From: Firmicutes bacterium UBA3936
GTDB lineage: Bacteria; Bacillota; Dethiobacteria; Dethiobacterales; Dethiobacteraceae
Assembly: GCA_002385745.1 (NCBI GenBank)
Contig: DGEC01000107.1
Location: 1-8,481 of the forward strand
Direction: 5' to 3'
Length of the DNA stretch: 8,481 bases
The notes below the pieces were generated by a model. It worked only from the letters and a program-made list of their open reading frames with translations, ran no database searches and was not told the DNA's origin. Of the stretch, positions 1-6,648 are shown piece by piece; the first letter of the stretch is position 1, and every line of letters begins with the position of its first letter. A program made the position numbers and the translations under genes.

Positions 1-17
1 TTTTTGTCTACAGTCTG

Positions 18-44
18 AAAGCACCCCGCGGGGTGCTTTTTTTT
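18..44 (+). terminator. Intrinsic terminator of a gene left of the window
   Basis: A perfect 22-base self-complementary sequence at 18-39 (arm AAAGCACCCCG) is followed by an unbroken run of eight T at 37-44. This is a classic rho-independent terminator for plus-strand transcription entering from the left. Its T run overlaps the stop codon (43-45) of the minus-strand gene that follows. On the minus strand the same hairpin is followed by only three T, so it would be a weaker terminator for that gene, possibly bidirectional. Confidence 0.85.
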
Positions 45-228
45 AATTTTTGTTTGCAACATCCGTATTGCTCTTGGCAAAAAGCATGTAGGCGTTATAG
101 ATGGCGACAATGATACCAATTACCACGTTATTAAGGGACAGGATATCTTCGGGTAATATGGGCATAAAATTCACCAGTGCCAGCCAGGCTCCGACGACTA
201 TATGAATCCAGTGAAATGTGGTCATCAT
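43..228 (-). CDS. Small two-helix membrane protein, SPW-repeat-like
   Basis: This 61-residue protein is mostly hydrophobic, with two likely membrane helices at about residues 7-22 and 33-50 and a short polar C-terminal tail rich in Asn and Lys. The pattern W-x-H-I-V-V-G-A-W-L-A-L, then a short loop, then N-N-V-V-I-G-I-I-V-A, resembles a single SPW-repeat unit (Pfam SPW family). The signature Ser-Pro-Trp itself is not kept, so family membership is tentative. The function of SPW proteins is not established. The start is well supported: GGGGGTGAT lies just upstream of a double ATG at 223-228, and the second ATG is a possible alternative start. It is transcribed divergently from the 98-residue gene at 372, and both genes carry the same unusual GGGGTGAT ribosome binding site. 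It runs into the terminator at 18-44. No clear promoter is visible. Confidence 0.7.
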   Translation of the reverse strand: MMTTFHWIHIVVGAWLALVNFMPILPEDILSLNNVVIGIIVAIYNAYMLFAKSNTDVANKN

Positions 229-298
229 AGTATCACCCCCTTTACAACTAATCTGCGCATTCTATGGCAGATCTATGCAAAGGGTGGAAGGCATTTGA

Positions 299-326
299 GT
301 GAAAGTTTGTCAAGGCAGCTTATAAT
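299..326 (+). promoter_or_regulatory. Possible sigma-A promoter for the 98-residue gene
   Basis: A perfect TATAAT -10 box lies at 321-326. The best -35 match at a normal distance is GTGAAA at 299-304 (16-base spacer, four of six consensus bases), so the -35 is weak. The predicted transcript would start near 333 and give a leader of about 40 bases before the ATG at 372. This is the only promoter-like sequence I can support in the 143-base divergent gap. Confidence 0.35.
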
Positions 327-371
327 TTTGATGTTTGTAAGCTATTTTAAGTAATAATAAGGGGTGATGCT

Positions 372-668
372 ATGTATAAAAAAGATTTTTTGTTTAGTGC
401 CGTCAAGGAGCTGGAAAACAGGGGCAAAACATTCAAGGTTACCCACCGTATTCTGGAAGTGCCAAAAGATATTTATTTAAAAGTGTTGGCGGGGTATGAG
501 GAGCCCTTCAGTGAAAGGGGAGCCCAGTATTTTACGGAAGAATACCTGAAGTGGCGGGGAGATGCGGGTGGTGTGGTTGGCATGGTCAGGTTTGATAAAA
601 ATGAAGACAGTATAGTACTGGATGCTGCAGTCCGGTATAAGATTGAGCCCCGCGGGCAGCCTTCCTGA
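372..668 (+). CDS. Hypothetical protein, 98 residues, unrecognised
   Basis: I do not recognise this protein. It is charged and soluble-looking, with no signal peptide, membrane segment, cysteine or nucleotide-binding motif. The N-terminal half (residues 1-40) looks helical then strand-forming (K-D-F-L-F-S-A-V-K-E-L-E). The C-terminal half (about 65-94) has alternating hydrophobic residues, such as V-V-G-M-V-R-F and S-I-V-L-D-A-A-V-R-Y, that suggest a small beta sheet. It is probably real: GGGGTGAT sits six bases or so before the ATG, a TATAAT lies upstream, and the ORF ends inside a hairpin just before the convergent rqcH. An overlapping minus-strand ORF (477-677) lacks such support. It could be a lineage-restricted protein. 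No function is assigned. Confidence 0.65.
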   Translation: MYKKDFLFSAVKELENRGKTFKVTHRILEVPKDIYLKVLAGYEEPFSERGAQYFTEEYLKWRGDAGGVVGMVRFDKNEDSIVLDAAVRYKIEPRGQPS

Positions 669-700
669 AAAGTTCAACTTTTACTTTGGCTGCGGTTTTT
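656..700. terminator. Nested hairpin between convergent genes, probable terminator
   Basis: An outer stem GCAGCC (656-661) / GGCTGC (688-693) encloses an inner inverted repeat AAAAGTT (668-674) / AACTTTT (676-682). On the plus strand GG and five T (696-700) follow, as expected for termination of the 98-residue gene. The structure contains both stop codons, 666-668 on plus and 681-683 on minus. On the minus strand the AT-rich inner hairpin could also serve rqcH, but no good T run follows there. The two stems are separated by unpaired bases, so stability is uncertain. Confidence 0.5.
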
Positions 701-2417
701 GCTTGTCATTTGTGACATAAATGGTTTTGTGGCGGTCGTAGATTACCATGCCGGGTTTGGCTCCTTTTGGCTTTCTGACATGCCGGACTCGAGTGTAGTC
801 AACGGGGACATTGGAAGAATATGCCGCCCTGCTGTAAGCAGCGGCCAGTTTTGCCGCATAAACAAGCGTTGCTTCCGGCGGGTCGAAATGCTTGATAATT
901 ACATGGGAACCGGGCATTTCCTTGACATGAAGCCAGATATCGTTGCCGTCTGCTGCGCGTAATGTCAGGTAGTCATTTTGCTTGTTGTTTCTGCCGACAT
1001 AAATGTCTATGCCGTCGGGAGAAAGAAAGTGCAGGGGCTTGGACCGGGCCGGTTTTGCCGCAGGCTTGTTTTTTTGCGGCAAAATAAGACGGCTTTTGAT
1101 CATTTCCTGCCGGATTTCTTCCAGTTCAGCCGGGCCGGCGTTTTCACAGGCAAACAAAAGCGATTCAAGATAGGCGATATCTTCTTTAGTTGCCGCTATT
1201 CTTTTTGTTAAAATTTTTCTCCCGTCATGGAGTTTACGGTATGTTTTAAAATAGTACCCGGCATTTCCCTGCGGCGAGAGGGCAGGATTCAGGGGTATTT
1301 CTATTTCCTCCATTTTCTCCGAGTAGTAATTGTTTACTTTTACTTTATCCATGCCGGGACTAATTTTAAACAGGCTGGCTGTTATGAGCTCCCCCCAGAT
1401 GCGGTACTTGTCCGCATTTTCCGTTTCTTGCAGTTCCCTTTGCTGATGGCCAAGCTTTTTTTGAGCACGGCGGAGCTTTGCCCGGACAATGCTTTCCAGC
1501 TGCTGTTTCAACTGTTTTCCGGCAATACCCCGGACTATGGAACTGTAATAGATATCAAGCGCTCCATTCAAGCTGTCACAGCGCAGCAAGCGGGAAGCGG
1601 GCAATTCAGGGGGGCGGATAAAAAACAAAGAGGGTCTACGGCTGTCGGCATCAACAATCCAGGGGATGAAACGGTTTTCCTTCAGTCGCGCGGCAAGTTT
1701 GTTCAATTCTATTGTTAAAGGCCGGATAATTTCCAGTGGGTGTCCCGGCTCACTGCCTGCAGCTGCATTTATTATTTCTCTTGCAAGATTCTTGCCAATA
1801 CCCATTACAGACAGCATAAGGGCTGTTTCAGGCGGTTTTTCAGAATGTGCCAGCAACCGGCCGGCCAGGTTTTCTTCCGTGACGGAGAAAATGTCCAGCT
1901 TGTCCTGGGGAGGCGGCGGAATATAAAACTGCCCGGGCATAACAACCCGGTAGCGGCTCATTTTTTCGTCCACAAGCTTGATGCTGCCCAGGATTTTTAA
2001 TTTTTCTGCTTTTTCGGGCATAGCCAGAATAATATTTGAATGTTTACCCATGGTTTCCACTATCAGGTGTTTTTTAACTATATCGCCGGCTTCATCATAG
2101 GCACGAAAAATAAAGGACAGACATCTTTCATGTCCCTGCTGTTCAATGAAAAGAAGGCGTGAACCTGAAAGATGTTTACGCAAAAGCATGCAAAAGGCAG
2201 GCGCAACGGCGGGGCCGGCCTGTTTTTGTTTTGTCAGGTGGATACGCGCAAGCTGCGGGTCGGCAGAGCAGAGCAGTGAAAAAAGTTCCTTTTCTGTTCT
2301 GAAAGACAGGACAATTTCATTTGCCCGCGGCTGGATGATTTTTTCAATTTTAGCCCCGCCAAGCAAAGATGCAAGTTCCCGGCGTACAGCCGACATTGTA
2401 ATGCCGTCAAAAGACAT
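681..2417 (-). CDS. rqcH: Rqc2/NEMF homologue RqcH (NFACT protein, YloA/FbpA family)
   Basis: RqcH binds 50S subunits obstructed by peptidyl-tRNA after ribosome splitting and recruits tRNA-Ala to add C-terminal alanine tails that mark the peptide for proteolysis (known from B. subtilis). The family was formerly called fibronectin-binding FbpA. The protein has 578 residues, close to the usual 570 or so. The NFACT-N domain covers about 1-170; a helical and coiled-coil middle spans about 230-450 and includes K-Y-R-I-W-G-E-L-I-T-A (337-347). The NFACT-R (DUF814) domain runs from about 463 to 570, with D-G-I-D-I-Y-V-G-R-N-N-K-Q-N-D and W-L-H-V-K-E-M-P-G-S-H-V. The catalytically important Asp-Arg pair of the family appears as E97-R98. 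I set the start at 2417, where AAAGGAGGT stands seven bases upstream. An in-frame ATG at 2489 would lie upstream of the promoter. It diverges from the Ca2+ ATPase gene. Confidence 0.93.
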   Translation of the reverse strand: MSFDGITMSAVRRELASLLGGAKIEKIIQPRANEIVLSFRTEKELFSLLCSADPQLARIHLTKQKQAGPAVAPAFCMLLRKHLSGSRLLFIEQQGHERCLSFIFRAYDEAGDIVKKHLIVETMGKHSNIILAMPEKAEKLKILGSIKLVDEKMSRYRVVMPGQFYIPPPPQDKLDIFSVTEENLAGRLLAHSEKPPETALMLSVMGIGKNLAREIINAAAGSEPGHPLEIIRPLTIELNKLAARLKENRFIPWIVDADSRRPSLFFIRPPELPASRLLRCDSLNGALDIYYSSIVRGIAGKQLKQQLESIVRAKLRRAQKKLGHQQRELQETENADKYRIWGELITASLFKISPGMDKVKVNNYYSEKMEEIEIPLNPALSPQGNAGYYFKTYRKLHDGRKILTKRIAATKEDIAYLESLLFACENAGPAELEEIRQEMIKSRLILPQKNKPAAKPARSKPLHFLSPDGIDIYVGRNNKQNDYLTLRAADGNDIWLHVKEMPGSHVIIKHFDPPEATLVYAAKLAAAYSRAAYSSNVPVDYTRVRHVRKPKGAKPGMVIYDRHKTIYVTNDKQKPQPK

Positions 2418-2423
2418 GCCAGT

Positions 2424-2432
2424 ACCTCCTTT
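2424..2432 (-). promoter_or_regulatory. Ribosome binding site fixing the rqcH start
   Basis: On the minus strand AAAGGAGGT is an almost complete anti-16S match, with seven bases between GGAGG and the ATG at 2415-2417. It lies downstream of the likely transcription start near 2435. This excludes the longer in-frame reading from 2489. Confidence 0.85.
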
Positions 2433-2441
2433 GGCAAGTAA

Positions 2442-2471
2442 AGTATAACAGGATTCTTTCGGGATTGGCAA
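2442..2471 (-). promoter_or_regulatory. Sigma-A-type promoter of rqcH
   Basis: Reading the minus strand, the -35 box TTGCCA is at 2471-2466 and the -10 box TATACT at 2447-2442, with an 18-base spacer (17 if TTATAC is taken instead). Transcription would start near 2435, giving a leader of under 20 bases with the ribosome binding site almost at its 5' end. Confidence 0.7.
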
Positions 2472-2502
2472 TAGACAGACAGAAATCATGCCCGTTTGGT
2501 GC

Positions 2503-2533
2503 TTTTTTTTTTGTCCAAGCCATATACATGGCT
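2503..2533 (+). promoter_or_regulatory. T10 tract and inverted repeat upstream of the Ca2+ ATPase gene
   Basis: A run of ten T (2503-2512) is followed by a perfect inverted repeat, AGCCAT-ATAC-ATGGCT (2518-2533). Both lie between the rqcH promoter and the ATPase ribosome binding site. The repeat contains TATACA (2523-2528), a possible -10 box. The nearest -35-like sequence, TTGGTG (2496-2501), is 21 bases away, which is too long for a standard promoter. The repeat could be an operator or a short RNA hairpin in the leader. What it does cannot be decided from sequence. Confidence 0.35.
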
Positions 2534-2553
2534 AAGAACAGAAAACAGGCGGC

Positions 2554-2560
2554 GAGGTGA
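2554..2560 (+). promoter_or_regulatory. Ribosome binding site fixing the Ca2+ ATPase start
   Basis: GAGGTGA ends four bases before the ATG at 2565, with seven bases from GAGG to the start codon. The in-frame upstream ATG at 2496 has no ribosome binding site and would add 23 residues encoded across the inverted repeat, so 2565 is preferred. Confidence 0.75.
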
Positions 2561-2564
2561 TCAA

Positions 2565-5297
2565 ATGAGCAGCTATCCGTGGATGCAGGTAAGCTATGAA
2601 GATATCTGTAGACTGTTGCAGACGGACCCGCAGCGGGGGCTGTCTGTCCGTGAAGCGGAGCAAAGATTGCATGAAAAAGGCCGTAATGTTTTGCAGGGAA
2701 AAAAGAAAATTTCGCTTCTGCTGCTGTTTCTCATGCAATTCCGGGATTTTATGGTTTTAGTGTTGTTCGGCGCCATCCTCTTGTCTGCCGTGCTTGGGGA
2801 ATACAGCGATGCTTTAGTAATAATGTGCATTGTTGTGATTAATGCCGTTTTGGGTTTTATCCAGGAGTACAGAGCGGAAAAATCTCTGGAGGCATTGAAA
2901 GAATTAAGCGCGCCGACAGCAGTCGTCATTAGGGACGGCGTGCGCAAAAAGGTGCCGGCCGGAGAGCTTGTCCCCGGGGATTTGGTTGTTATCGAAGCCG
3001 GTGATCTGATTCCGGCTGATATACGTCTAGGGGAAGCAAAACAGCTTGCCGTCAATGAAGCAGCCTTAACGGGCGAATCAGAACCCGTAAACAAAGATCC
3101 GGACACCCTATATGAAAATGCCACAACCCTAGGAGACCGCATGAATATGTTGTATTTGGGGACAATGGCCGTCAGCGGCCGCGGCAGCGGAATTGTAGTT
3201 GCCACCGGTATGGAAACGGAACTTGGCAAAATTGCTGATATGATACAGGAAGCTGAAGAGAAAGAAACCCCTCTGCAAAGAAGGCTGGCCCAGCTTGGCA
3301 AGTATCTGGTGGGGTGCTGTCTTTTAATTTGCGGTCTGGTTGTTCTTATGGGGCTTGCCAGGGGCATGCCGGCCTACCGGATGCTGATGGCCGGTGTATC
3401 CTTGGCTGTTGCCGCCATCCCGGAGGGGCTGCCTGCCGTGGTAACAATTGCCCTGGCCATTGGTGTACAAAGAATGGTTAAAAGGAATGCCCTTGTCAGA
3501 AAACTTCCCGCCGTGGAGACCTTGGGATGCGCTACTGTAATTTGTTCTGACAAGACAGGCACTTTAACCCAAAACAAAATGAATGTCAGGCAGGTTTGGA
3601 CAAACGGGACACTTTACAATGTGGAAGGCGACGGGTACAGTCCGGCAGGGCGCTATTTTGCCGCAGGCAAAGCAATAAACCCGAGGGGCGATGAGGCCCT
3701 GAAATTAACGCTTGCTGCTGCTGCCCTTTGCAACAATGCCCGTCTATACAGAAAAAAAACTGAAATCAAAGCTCTCTGGCGCGGCGGTGAAGGAGATTGG
3801 CATATTCATGGCGACCCAACGGAGGGAGCATTGCTGGTGGCCGGGGCCAGGGCGGGTGTGTGGCGGGAGGATTTGGAACGGGAAATGCGGCGAATTGCGG
3901 AAAAGCCGTTTGATGGCCGAAGAAAAAGAATGTCGGTACTGTATCAGGGTAAAGAGGAACGGGTTTTGTATGTTAAGGGGGCACCGGAAGTAATCCTGGA
4001 GCGCTGCAGTTGGATATATTGCGGGGAAGGCAGGCAAAAGCTGTCTGAAGACAGTAAAGAATTGATTTTAAAGCAAAATGAAATCATGACTTCCCAGGCG
4101 CTGCGCAATATAGCCGTGGCCTACAGGCCGGTTGCCGCAGAAGAGCGGGAGGCGGAAGAAAAGCACCTTGTTTTCCTTGGCCTGCTTGGCATGATTGACC
4201 CGCCTCGCCCTGAAGCCCTGCAGGCAATAAGAAAATGCCAGAAGGCGGGTATTAAAACTGTCATGATTACGGGTGATCACAAAAACACAGCTGTGGCTGT
4301 AGCGCGTTTCTTGCAGTTACTCCCAAAAGGAGGACATGTTTTAACGGGACGGGAGCTGGACAATCTCTCAGACGAGGAATTGGCCGAATATGCACGCAAG
4401 ACTTATGTCTACGTCCGGGTGACACCTGAACATAAACTGCGAATTGTCAGGGCGCTGAAAAAAAACGGGCATATTGTGGCAATGACCGGGGACGGTGTAA
4501 ATGATGCTCCCGCTGTAAAGGAGGCGGACATCGGCATTGCCATGGGGAAAAGCGGTACCGATGTCACCCGGGAGGCAGCATCGCTTGTTCTGGCCGATGA
4601 TAATTTTGCCACCATTGTTGCCGCAGTTGAGGAGGGACGCAGCATCTACAGCAACATCAGAAAATTTATCCGCTTTCTGCTGGCCAGCAATACCGGGGAA
4701 ATACTGACAATGTTTATAACGATGCTGGTCGGCATGCCGCTGCCTTTGCGAGCAATTCAGATACTTTGGATTAACCTGGTAACAGATGGACTGCCGGCAA
4801 TGGCCCTGGGATTTGACACTGTGGAAGAAGATGTGATGGAAAGACCGCCCCGTATGCCGGGAGAAGGAATATTTTCCGGAGGGTTGTGGGAGAAAATCAT
4901 TGGCAGGGGGGTAGTAATCGGGCTGACAACAGTCCTTGTTTTTACCTGGGGACTTAAGCGGCAGCTGCCGCTGGCGGAAGCAAGGACACTGGCCTTTGTT
5001 ACGCTTATTGTCACCCAGCTGGTATATGTTTTTGATTGCCGCAGCGAAGACCGTCAGGTTTGGCAGACCGGAATACTTTCCAACCTGTGGATGGCAGCCG
5101 CCGTTTTTTCTTCCTTTTGTTTGCTTCTTTTAGTACTTTACCACCCGCTGCTCGCAGCTGTCTTTGAGACCACCCCCTTGTCTGCGGGACAATGGCTGCT
5201 TGTAATTACGGCTTCCCTGGTACCCTTTTTGTTTAACCTGCTTTTAACCGCGGTAAAAGCGCTTTCCCATCCTCGCGTTGTAGTGGTAAAAAAATAG
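2565..5297 (+). CDS. Calcium-transporting P-type ATPase (type IIA, SERCA-like, YloB family)
   Basis: This membrane pump of 910 residues probably exports Ca2+ from the cytoplasm using ATP. Its order is: cation-ATPase N-terminal domain (about 5-65); M1-M2 (60-100); actuator domain with T-G-E-S at 169-172; M3-M4 (246-300); P domain with the phosphorylated D329 in D-K-T-G-T; N domain (about 345-540) with K-G-A-P-E at 471-475; T-G-D-G-V-N-D at 641-647; then M5-M10 (about 700-895). Calcium ligands of SERCA are recognisable: E287 in I-P-E-G-L-P (E309), N709 and E712 in S-N-T-G-E (N768, E771), and N737, T740, D741 in N-L-V-T-D (N796, T799, D800). The SERCA E908 position reads Q818. This complement argues for Ca2+ rather than Na+/K+ or H+, though Mn2+ cannot be excluded. 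Length and motifs are intact with no frameshift. The next promoter (for yicC) starts seven bases after the stop codon. Confidence 0.93.
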   Translation: MSSYPWMQVSYEDICRLLQTDPQRGLSVREAEQRLHEKGRNVLQGKKKISLLLLFLMQFRDFMVLVLFGAILLSAVLGEYSDALVIMCIVVINAVLGFIQEYRAEKSLEALKELSAPTAVVIRDGVRKKVPAGELVPGDLVVIEAGDLIPADIRLGEAKQLAVNEAALTGESEPVNKDPDTLYENATTLGDRMNMLYLGTMAVSGRGSGIVVATGMETELGKIADMIQEAEEKETPLQRRLAQLGKYLVGCCLLICGLVVLMGLARGMPAYRMLMAGVSLAVAAIPEGLPAVVTIALAIGVQRMVKRNALVRKLPAVETLGCATVICSDKTGTLTQNKMNVRQVWTNGTLYNVEGDGYSPAGRYFAAGKAINPRGDEALKLTLAAAALCNNARLYRKKTEIKALWRGGEGDWHIHGDPTEGALLVAGARAGVWREDLEREMRRIAEKPFDGRRKRMSVLYQGKEERVLYVKGAPEVILERCSWIYCGEGRQKLSEDSKELILKQNEIMTSQALRNIAVAYRPVAAEEREAEEKHLVFLGLLGMIDPPRPEALQAIRKCQKAGIKTVMITGDHKNTAVAVARFLQLLPKGGHVLTGRELDNLSDEELAEYARKTYVYVRVTPEHKLRIVRALKKNGHIVAMTGDGVNDAPAVKEADIGIAMGKSGTDVTREAASLVLADDNFATIVAAVEEGRSIYSNIRKFIRFLLASNTGEILTMFITMLVGMPLPLRAIQILWINLVTDGLPAMALGFDTVEEDVMERPPRMPGEGIFSGGLWEKIIGRGVVIGLTTVLVFTWGLKRQLPLAEARTLAFVTLIVTQLVYVFDCRSEDRQVWQTGILSNLWMAAAVFSSFCLLLLVLYHPLLAAVFETTPLSAGQWLLVITASLVPFLFNLLLTAVKALSHPRVVVVKK

Positions 5298-5303
5298 AGA
5301 GAT

Positions 5304-5331
5304 TTGCCATAGCAAAAAAATCTGCTACAAT
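5304..5331 (+). promoter_or_regulatory. Extended -10 sigma-A promoter of yicC
   Basis: The -35 box TTGCCA (5304-5309) and -10 box TACAAT (5326-5331) are separated by 16 bases, with a TG at 5323-5324 forming an extended -10. The transcript would start near 5338, about 30 bases before the ATG. Between the ATPase stop at 5297 and this promoter I see no hairpin with a T run, so read-through from the ATPase gene is likely to contribute. Confidence 0.7.
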
Positions 5332-5368
5332 AAGTTAAGTAAGGTAAATAGAAAAGAGGGGTAGGCAA

Positions 5369-6250
5369 ATGGTATTCAGCATGACCGGCTACGGCCGTGC
5401 GGACAACAACGGTGACGAGCAATTCCAGTTTACTGTAGAAATTCGTTCCGTTAATCACAGATATCTGGATGTTTCCGTGCGGATGCCCCGGGAATTATAC
5501 CAGTTGGAGGAGAAGGTAAGGCAGCGTATTCAGCAAGCCCTCGGGCGGGGGAGAATAGAAGTAGCCATTTCTTTCCGGCAGGAAGATGATAGTGGCATTT
5601 CTATAATTTTGGACAGGAATTTGCTGGCGGCATATTACGATGCACTGCAGGAAATAGCGACTGTCTGCTCTCTTGATGAAAAACCGAACTTGAAGTTGCT
5701 TGCCGCTTTTCCTGATGTGCTGCGGGTGGAGAAAAATAAACTTGATATTGAGAGTATCTGGGAAAAGTTGCAGGCAGTAATCGACAAGGCAATTGCGGAA
5801 CTCCTTGTCCAGCGCAGGGATGAAGGGGAAAGACTGGCGGAAGATATAAAGGTTCGCCTGCAGACAATAGAGGAAAAGGCCGGGCTGATAAAGAAACGGG
5901 CGCCGTTCATAGTGGAAGACTACAGAAATAAAATCTCCGAGAGAATAAAGGAATATCTTGGCGATTTTGAAGCGGACCCTGCCCGTTTGCTTACGGAAAT
6001 AGCAATATTTACAGATAAAAGCAATGTTACCGAAGAACTGGTTCGGCTGTCCAGCCATCTGGCAGGTTTTAGGGAAGCGCTGCAGGAAGAAGGACCTGTA
6101 GGCCGCAAACTTGATTTTTTAACTCAGGAGCTCTTTAGGGAGGTCAATACCATCGGCTCAAAGGCCAATGATTATGAAGCGGCAAAACTGGTGGTGGAGA
6201 TAAAAGCCGAACTAGAAAAAATTCGTGAGCAAGTGCAAAATATAGAATAG
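5369..6250 (+). CDS. yicC: YicC/YloC-family endoribonuclease
   Basis: The family consists of metal-dependent endoribonucleases; E. coli YicC is linked to degradation of the small RNA RyhB, and the B. subtilis member is YloC. This 293-residue protein has the family's usual length and both its parts. The N-terminal YicC-like domain has M-T-G-Y-G-R (5-10), E-I-R-S-V-N-H-R-Y-L-D (24-34) and G-R-G-R-I-E (59-64). The C-terminal DUF1732 part has R-R-D-E-G-E-R-L (149-156), N-V-T-E-E-L-V-R-L-S-S-H (219-230), K-L-D-F-L-T-Q-E (247-254) and N-T-I-G-S-K (260-265), ending in the typical K-I-R-E-Q-V-Q-N-I-E. The region around 150-200 is probably coiled. The start at 5369 is set by GAGGGG about nine bases upstream and by the MxxSMTGYGR N-terminus common to homologues. 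It heads the yicC-remA-gmk-rpoZ group, although remA has an additional promoter of its own. Confidence 0.93.
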   Translation: MVFSMTGYGRADNNGDEQFQFTVEIRSVNHRYLDVSVRMPRELYQLEEKVRQRIQQALGRGRIEVAISFRQEDDSGISIILDRNLLAAYYDALQEIATVCSLDEKPNLKLLAAFPDVLRVEKNKLDIESIWEKLQAVIDKAIAELLVQRRDEGERLAEDIKVRLQTIEEKAGLIKKRAPFIVEDYRNKISERIKEYLGDFEADPARLLTEIAIFTDKSNVTEELVRLSSHLAGFREALQEEGPVGRKLDFLTQELFREVNTIGSKANDYEAAKLVVEIKAELEKIREQVQNIE

Positions 6251-6274
6251 GCGAGTTTTTAGCGCTTAGACCTC

Positions 6275-6304
6275 TTGCATTTTCTGCCTGAAATCCGTTA
6301 TACT
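6275..6304 (+). promoter_or_regulatory. Sigma-A-type promoter of remA-gmk-rpoZ
   Basis: TTGCAT (6275-6280) and TATACT (6299-6304) are 18 bases apart (17 to the overlapping TTATAC). Transcription would start near 6311, leaving a leader of about 50 bases before remA. No T-run terminator separates yicC from this point, so remA, gmk and rpoZ could be transcribed both from here and from the yicC promoter. Confidence 0.65.
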
Positions 6305-6359
6305 AATAGCAGAGTTGGAACAGGGCTGTTCTTTGGCATTTCCGGTAAAGGAGGTTCCC

Positions 6360-6629
6360 ATGATGCAGATTAAATTGATTAATATAGGATTTGGCAATAT
6401 AGTTTCCGCTAATCGTATTATTGCCATTGTCAGTCCGGAGTCTGCACCAATCAAAAGGGTCATAACAGAAGCCAGGGACCGCGGCATGTTGATTGATGCT
6501 ACGTATGGACGGAGGACACGGGCGGTTATTATTACAGACAGCGGCCATGTCGTGCTTTCAGCCGTACAGCCGGAAACAGTTAAGCACCGCCTCAATGCCA
6601 AGGGCGGTATAGCTGAAGAAGAAGATTAA
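6360..6629 (+). CDS. remA: RemA-family DNA-binding regulator (DUF370)
   Basis: In B. subtilis RemA is a small ring-forming DNA-binding protein that activates extracellular-matrix operons and some osmoprotection genes. This 89-residue protein is nearly superimposable on it: I-N-I-G-F-G-N-I-V-S-A-N-R, I-V-S-P-E-S-A-P-I-K-R, A-R-D-R-G-M-L-I-D-A-T-Y-G-R-R-T-R-A-V and S-A-V-Q-P-E-T-V-K-H-R-L are all present, followed by an acidic tail. A perfect AAAGGAGGT (6347-6355) precedes two adjacent ATG codons at 6360 and 6363. The second has the better spacing (eight bases) and matches the usual N-terminus M-x-I-K, so the true protein may be one residue shorter. An upstream ATG at 6315 is rejected because it precedes the ribosome binding site. 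gmk follows after 19 bases. Whether it regulates a matrix here or has a wider role cannot be told from this window. Confidence 0.95.
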   Translation: MMQIKLINIGFGNIVSANRIIAIVSPESAPIKRVITEARDRGMLIDATYGRRTRAVIITDSGHVVLSAVQPETVKHRLNAKGGIAEEED

Positions 6630-6648
6630 AAAGACACGGAGGATTATT

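Noticed and set aside
176..290. Sporulation sigma-E-like -10 (CATAGAAT on the minus strand) or a TTGACA further upstream as promoter of the 61-residue gene
   Set aside because: CATAGAAT has no matching -35 at the expected distance, and the TTGACA on the minus strand near 309-314 has no -10 box 16-18 bases downstream.
477..677. 66-codon minus-strand ORF overlapping the 98-residue gene
   Set aside because: It has no ribosome binding site and overlaps a better supported gene that has one.
1227..1718. 163-codon plus-strand ORF antisense to rqcH
   Set aside because: It is wholly within the conserved rqcH coding region, has no ribosome binding site and no recognisable motifs.
2418..2489. Longer rqcH reading from an in-frame ATG at 2489
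   Set aside because: The extra 24 codons span the -35 and -10 boxes and the ribosome binding site of the shorter form, and homologues begin at the M-S-F-D-G start.
2496..2564. Longer Ca2+ ATPase reading from an in-frame ATG at 2496
   Set aside because: It has no ribosome binding site, reads through the T run and inverted repeat, and the ATG at 2565 has GAGGTGA at the right distance.
2594..3367. 257-codon minus-strand ORF inside the Ca2+ ATPase gene
   Set aside because: It is antisense to conserved actuator and membrane segments, rich in Ser, Thr and Pro as expected from reverse reading, and has no protein family features.
5495..6058. 187-codon minus-strand ORF antisense to yicC
   Set aside because: It is a shadow of a conserved gene; its composition and lack of a start signal argue against coding.
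6315..6359. Longer RemA reading from an ATG at 6315
   Set aside because: It lies before the perfect AAAGGAGGT and just after the promoter; the added residues match nothing in RemA proteins.
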